A stretch of 64,000 nt of DNA from Umezawaea endophytica (GTDB taxonomy: Bacteria > Actinomycetota > Actinomycetes > Mycobacteriales > Pseudonocardiaceae): assembly GCF_025061645.1 (NCBI RefSeq), contig NZ_JANYMP010000007.1:230383-294382 (forward strand), written 5' to 3'. The stretch's first letter is position 1. The number at the start of each line of letters is the position of its first letter. The position numbers were made by a program, and so were the translations under genes. Below, one piece after another: positions 60,659-64,000 of the stretch. The notes beneath the pieces are model-generated. The model ran no database searches, had not been told where the DNA came from, and saw only the letters and a list, made by a program, of their open reading frames with translations.

Positions 60659-61168
60659 TCAGAACAACCGACCGTCGGCCTCCGCGGGCGGCTCCTCCAG
60701 GTTCAGCAGGAACCGCTTGCGCTCCAACCCCCCGGCGTACCCGGTCAGCCCCCCGGTCGCGCCGACCACGCGGTGGCACGGCACGACGATGCTGATCGGG
60801 TTCCACCCGTTGGCGTTCCCCACGGCCTGGGCCGAACCGGGTTCGCCCAGTTCCACGGCCAGTTGCCCGTACGTGCGGGTCTCGCCGTGCGGGATCTTCG
60901 TGAGCAGCGCCCACACCCGGCGTTCGAACGCGCTGCCGCGCGGCGCGAGCGGGAGGTCGAACGCGGTGCGCTCGCCGTCGAAGTACTCGCCCAACTGACG
61001 GGCGGTCGCGTCGAAGACGGCACCGTCGTCGACCCGCGGCCCCAGGTCCGGCAGTCGTGGCGTCCGCTTGTGCCCCTCGAAGTACAGGCCGATCAACGCG
61101 TCACCGTCCGCCACCAGCGTCAAGTCGCCGACCGGGGACCCGGTGATCACGTGCCGCACGCCGGTCAT
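60659..61168 (-). CDS. ogt: Methylated-DNA-protein-cysteine S-methyltransferase (Ogt-like), first copy
   Basis: 169 aa. Catalytic motif VPCHRVVG with acceptor Cys131, helix-turn-helix stretch TYGQLAVELGEPGSAQAVGNA. Transfers the alkyl group from O6-alkylguanine to itself. ATG at 61168 overlaps the stop of the second alkyltransferase gene as ATGA. Last gene of an operon headed by an ECF-like sigma factor, suggesting induction by alkylation stress. Confidence 0.92.
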   Translation of the reverse strand: MTGVRHVITGSPVGDLTLVADGDALIGLYFEGHKRTPRLPDLGPRVDDGAVFDATARQLGEYFDGERTAFDLPLAPRGSAFERRVWALLTKIPHGETRTYGQLAVELGEPGSAQAVGNANGWNPISIVVPCHRVVGATGGLTGYAGGLERKRFLLNLEEPPAEADGRLF

Positions 61169-61758
61169 GACGCCTCCAGTGCAAGCAGGTCCCGCTTGGC
61201 TTCCTCGCCGCCGCGGTAGTTCCCCGACGTGCCGTCCGAGCGCACCACGCGGTGGCACGGGACGACGAGTGGCAGCGGGTTCGTCGCGCACGCCGTACCG
61301 ACGGCGCGCACGGCCCGTGGACTGCCCGCCGCGGCGGCGACCTCGGCGTAGCTCTCGGTCCGGCCGTAGGGGATCACGGCGAGGTGCGCGAGCACGGCCC
61401 GCCGGAAGCCCTTGGTCAGCCGGAGGTCGAGCGGCACGTCGAACGTGCGCCGCCGCCGGGTGAAGTACTCGTCCAGTTGACGCGCCACCGGGTCCAGCCG
61501 GGCCGGGGCGGCGAGGATCCGGGGGCTCACGGCCGTGGCCAGCGCCGCGAGCACCGCGTCCTGGTCCTCGCGCTCGAAGGCCACCCGCAGCAGCCCCTCG
61601 GAGGTGGCGGCGAGCAGCAGCCCGCCGATGGGCGAGTCGATCGTGCGGTACGCCACGTCCAGCAGCCCGTCGCGCTCGGCCGCCGCGGCGAGGCGGTCCC
61701 GAAGTCGGGCGTCCGCGGTCGCGTCCACGACCGGCAGGGTGTCGAAGAGGTCGGTCAC
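61165..61758 (-). CDS. Methylated-DNA-protein-cysteine S-methyltransferase-like protein, second copy
   Basis: 197 aa. Same family: SPIGGLLLAATSEGLLRVAF, ESYAEVAAAAGSPRAVRAVG (HTH) and VVPCHRVVRSDG with Cys168. It is only moderately similar to its neighbour and has a longer N-terminal part (~30 residues). GTG at 61758 overlaps the sigma factor stop; its own stop overlaps the other copy. Two divergent alkyltransferases in one operon may have different substrate ranges. Confidence 0.9.
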   Translation of the reverse strand: MTDLFDTLPVVDATADARLRDRLAAAAERDGLLDVAYRTIDSPIGGLLLAATSEGLLRVAFEREDQDAVLAALATAVSPRILAAPARLDPVARQLDEYFTRRRRTFDVPLDLRLTKGFRRAVLAHLAVIPYGRTESYAEVAAAAGSPRAVRAVGTACATNPLPLVVPCHRVVRSDGTSGNYRGGEEAKRDLLALEAS

Positions 61759-62237
61759 ACCGGTGCTCCTTCCCGATAGGTGGCGCGCAAGGCCTTCACC
61801 CCGTCGGCGGCCGCCCGGCGGGCGGCGTCGGTCGAGCCGCCCACGATCGCGGCGACCTCCTGGTAGGGCAGGCCGACGAGGTAGTGGTAGACGACCGTCG
61901 CCCGCTGCTTGTCGGGCAGCTTCGCCAACGCGTTCCACAGGTCGCCGTCCCAGTCCTCCGGTCTGCCGGACCGGCTGGCGGCCTCGGGTGGTTCCTCCAC
62001 CGGCACGGCCCCGCGAGCCCTCGCCCGCGTGATGTCGACGGCCTTGCGGTGGGCGATCGTGACCAGCCACGCCTCGACGTTGGCGTCTTCCGCCAGGCCC
62101 GGATAGGCCTTCAGCGCCGACAGGAACGTCTCGGACCAGGCGTCCTCGGCGTCCACCGGGCCGACGACGGCACGGCACACGCGCAGGACCACCTGTCCGT
62201 ACTGGTCCACGATCTGTTCGAACGGCCTCACGCTCAC
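61755..62237 (-). CDS. ECF-like RNA polymerase sigma factor heading the alkyltransferase operon
   Basis: 160 aa from GTG 62237. Region 2: VVGPVDAEDAWSETFLSALK and VEAWLVTIAHRKAVDI; region 4: LPDKQRATVVYHYLVGLPYQ followed by a shortened HTH (VGGSTDAARRAAADGVKALR). Slightly smaller than most ECF factors. Overlaps the first alkyltransferase by 4 nt. This sigma-alkyltransferase pairing recurs in actinomycetes, so a role in an alkylation response independent of an Ada regulator is likely (inference). Confidence 0.87.
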   Translation of the reverse strand: MSVRPFEQIVDQYGQVVLRVCRAVVGPVDAEDAWSETFLSALKAYPGLAEDANVEAWLVTIAHRKAVDITRARARGAVPVEEPPEAASRSGRPEDWDGDLWNALAKLPDKQRATVVYHYLVGLPYQEVAAIVGGSTDAARRAAADGVKALRATYREGAPV

Positions 62238-62366
62238 CTCTCGTAGACGTTCGGGCGGCCGGGAACGTGAGGTGCGATCCCGACTTGCTATCGTGCATTG
62301 CGGGACACGCTGCCTCGTATTTACCCCTGGCGCGGGAGCCCCACCGACCCGAGGAGTGCCCTGCCC

Positions 62367-63644
62367 ATGTGCGCCGCGTGCGGAGTCCCCACCCACGTCG
62401 CCCAGCCGCAGGCGGGACCGCGCAAGTTCGCCGCCCTGCGCAACCGCGACTGCCGCCCGTACCTGTTCGGCGCAGGCCTGGCGATGATGGCCGACAACAT
62501 CGAGCACGTCATCACCTACTGGGTGCTGTGGGAGAAGTTCCACTCCCCCGCGCTCAGCGGGTTCCAGGTGATCAGCCACTGGCTGCCGTTCCTGTTCTTC
62601 TCGGTCTACTTCGGCTCGCTCGCCGACCGGTTCGACTGCCGCAGGCTCATCCAGGGCGCGCAGGTGCTGTTCATGGCCGTGTCCGCCGCGTGGGGCGTCC
62701 TGTTCCTCACCGGCACGCTCCAGGTGTGGCACGCGTGCGTCCTGCTCGTGCTGCACGGCTGCGCGGGCGCCCTGTGGGGCCCTGGCGAGCAGTTGCTGCT
62801 GCACGACTTCGTCGAGCACGACGAACTGCCCAGCGCGATCCGCCTCAACGCCACGTTCCGCAGCCTCGGCGTCCTGTTCGGACCGGTCGTCGGCTCGGCG
62901 CTGCTGCTGTTCCTGGGGTCAACGGCGGGCATCTTCGTCAACATCCTGTTCTACCTGCCGCTCACGCTGTTCCTGTTCCGCACGAAGTTCACCGGCCACA
63001 CCCGCAACGAGGGCGTCCCACGCCCGCGACTGGGCATCGTCGACTCGATCCGCGTGTTCCGCGACGTCCGCTCCAACCGGACCCTGGTCAGCATGATCGT
63101 CCTGGCGGGCCTCGGCTCGTTCTTCGTCGGCGCCTCGCTCCAGTCGTCCATGCCGATCTTCGCCCACGACCTGGGCACGGGCGACTCCGGCCTGACCTAC
63201 GGCGTCCTGCTGTTCGCCAACGGCGTCGGCGGCGTGATCGGCGGCATCCTGCTGGAGGCCACCGGCCGGATCAAACCCAACGTCAAGGCCGCCGTCCTCA
63301 GCACCGCGATCTACGGCCTGACCAGCCTGTTCTTCGCCTTCACCGCCAGCTACCCGGTGGCGCTGCTCATGCTGCTCGTCGGCGGCGTGGCGAACATGGC
63401 GTCCATGTCGATCGGCCAAACCGTCGTCCAACTACTCGCCCCACCCGCCGACCGCGGCCGTGTCGTCGGGCTGTACGGGATGTCGTCCGGCGGCTTGCGA
63501 GCGGGCAGCGGCTTCACCGTCGGCCTCCTCGGCGCCGCCGTGGGCGTCCACTGGTCACTCGGCCTCAGCGCCGTCGCCCTGTGCCTGGGCACCGCGGCGG
63601 CGGGCTTCTACGCCCTGCGCGGCGGCGCCCAGGACATGACCTAG
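62367..63644 (+). CDS. MFS transporter
   Basis: 425 aa from ATG 62367, with GAGGAG ten nt upstream; the open frame further up to 62298 lacks a ribosome site. 12 membrane segments; loop motif GSLADRFDCRRLIQG after helix 2, and a cytoplasmic N-terminus with two cysteines (MCAACGVP). Resembles enterobactin-exporter-like/MFS_3 proteins. Substrate unknown. Convergent with the MarR regulator, 10 bp apart, so that regulator might control it. Confidence 0.85.
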   Translation: MCAACGVPTHVAQPQAGPRKFAALRNRDCRPYLFGAGLAMMADNIEHVITYWVLWEKFHSPALSGFQVISHWLPFLFFSVYFGSLADRFDCRRLIQGAQVLFMAVSAAWGVLFLTGTLQVWHACVLLVLHGCAGALWGPGEQLLLHDFVEHDELPSAIRLNATFRSLGVLFGPVVGSALLLFLGSTAGIFVNILFYLPLTLFLFRTKFTGHTRNEGVPRPRLGIVDSIRVFRDVRSNRTLVSMIVLAGLGSFFVGASLQSSMPIFAHDLGTGDSGLTYGVLLFANGVGGVIGGILLEATGRIKPNVKAAVLSTAIYGLTSLFFAFTASYPVALLMLLVGGVANMASMSIGQTVVQLLAPPADRGRVVGLYGMSSGGLRAGSGFTVGLLGAAVGVHWSLGLSAVALCLGTAAAGFYALRGGAQDMT

Positions 63645-63654
63645 ACCGACCAGG

Positions 63655-64000
63655 TCACTCGCCAGGCCATCCCATTCTGGCGAGCGTCGCCCCATCGGCC
63701 ATCCCGGTCGCCAGCACCCCGCTGATCTCACGCAGCGCCCGCTGCTGCTCCCCGCTGAGACGGTCGAAGACGAGCTCGCGAACCTGCTCGACGTGCCGAC
63801 GCGCGGCACGCCTCACCTCCTTGACGCCCTCGGCGGTGAGGACGGCGAGCTGTCCCCTGGCATCGGTGCCCGATTCCTCCCGGCGGACCCAGCCGTCCCT
63901 GGCCAAGCGGTCGATCGTGTGGCTCAGCCTGCTGCGGTCGAACACGCACGCGGCGGCGAGGTCCGCCATCCGCATCGAGCGGCCAGGCGCCTCGGACAAC
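63655..64000 (-). CDS. MarR family regulator (partial, N-terminus off the right edge)
   Basis: The last ~114 residues are visible. wHTH elements: RMADLAAACVFDRSRLSHTI (recognition helix), RLARDGWVRREESGTDARGQ (wing) and LAVLTAEGVKEVRRAARRHV, with the long C-terminal dimerisation helix. The start lies beyond 64000. MarR proteins respond to small aromatic ligands or oxidants and often control an adjacent transporter, here the convergent MFS gene. Confidence 0.88.
   Translation of the reverse strand, partial: LSEAPGRSMRMADLAAACVFDRSRLSHTIDRLARDGWVRREESGTDARGQLAVLTAEGVKEVRRAARRHVEQVRELVFDRLSGEQQRALREISGVLATGMADGATLARMGWPGE

Noticed and set aside
1-64000. tRNA, rRNA, insertion sequences, phage genes, attachment sites
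   Set aside because: I looked for T-arm-like and anticodon-arm sequence, transposase or integrase motifs and flanking direct repeats and found none I could support; a tRNAscan/Infernal run would settle the RNA question.

Overview
This window looks like chromosomal DNA of a high-GC filamentous actinomycete. GC content is above 70% by eye, GTG starts are very common, and there are secreted glycosidases, ECF sigma factors and secondary-metabolism genes. The style suggests the Pseudonocardiales (Saccharothrix / Actinosynnema / Lentzea type), but no rRNA or marker gene here proves it. I saw no tRNA, rRNA, insertion sequence or CRISPR array.

Layout. 1-1.5 kb: the start of a GriI-like aldolase gene running off the left edge, divergent from a LysR regulator across a perfect palindrome. 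1.6-6.9 kb: a minus-strand module of a DUF4331 secreted protein, a TPR protein and a NicO-type metal transporter, plus two small membrane proteins. 7.0-9.3 kb: a small protein, a 25-codon leader frame, an isochorismatase-fold hydrolase and a methyltransferase.

9.37-20.85 kb is the most interesting part. A strong Zur-like box precedes eleven genes (ATP-grasp ligase, DUF364 protein, cysteine-synthase-like PLP enzyme, enolase-superfamily epimerase, MFS exporter, methyltransferase, family-5 binding lipoprotein, two permeases, a fused double ATPase and a GNAT enzyme). All ten junctions are 4-nt start/stop overlaps. I infer a zinc-regulated, non-NRPS metallophore pathway that carries its own exporter and importer.

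20.8-34.5 kb is sugar utilisation: a Pr6Pr-like membrane protein, a large GH3 enzyme divergent from a LacI regulator, a CUT1 ABC importer and a GH31 enzyme (xyloglucan-like logic), then a nucleotidyltransferase-fold protein, a second LacI regulator and a secreted alpha-amylase with CBM20. 34.5-39.1 kb: a small lipoprotein, a histidine kinase/response regulator pair with an anomalous overlap, and a secreted M4 protease. 39.4-42.7 kb: a uridine-kinase-like protein, an SDR divergent from an HxlR regulator over a 13-bp-arm operator, and an NmrA-like protein with another HxlR regulator.

42.9-50 kb: GH27 alpha-galactosidase, MATE exporter, APH-like kinase, GH13 alpha-glucosidase behind a CebR-like box, and a DUF4032 protein. 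50.1-52.2 kb: an HNH-like orphan, a PPOX/F420 protein and a LexA-like repressor. 52.3-57.2 kb: a quinate/shikimate catabolic locus (QsuB-like dehydratase, QsuD-like dehydrogenase, TetR regulator, MHS transporter) with matching operator-like sites. 57.2-64 kb: an ECF sigma factor with a putative membrane partner, an XRE/DUF2975 pair, an SDR, an ECF sigma + two alkyltransferase operon, an MFS transporter, and a MarR regulator cut by the right edge.

A palindrome, TCCAC(A/T)GTGGA, recurs seven times and in one place forms the core of a bidirectional terminator.
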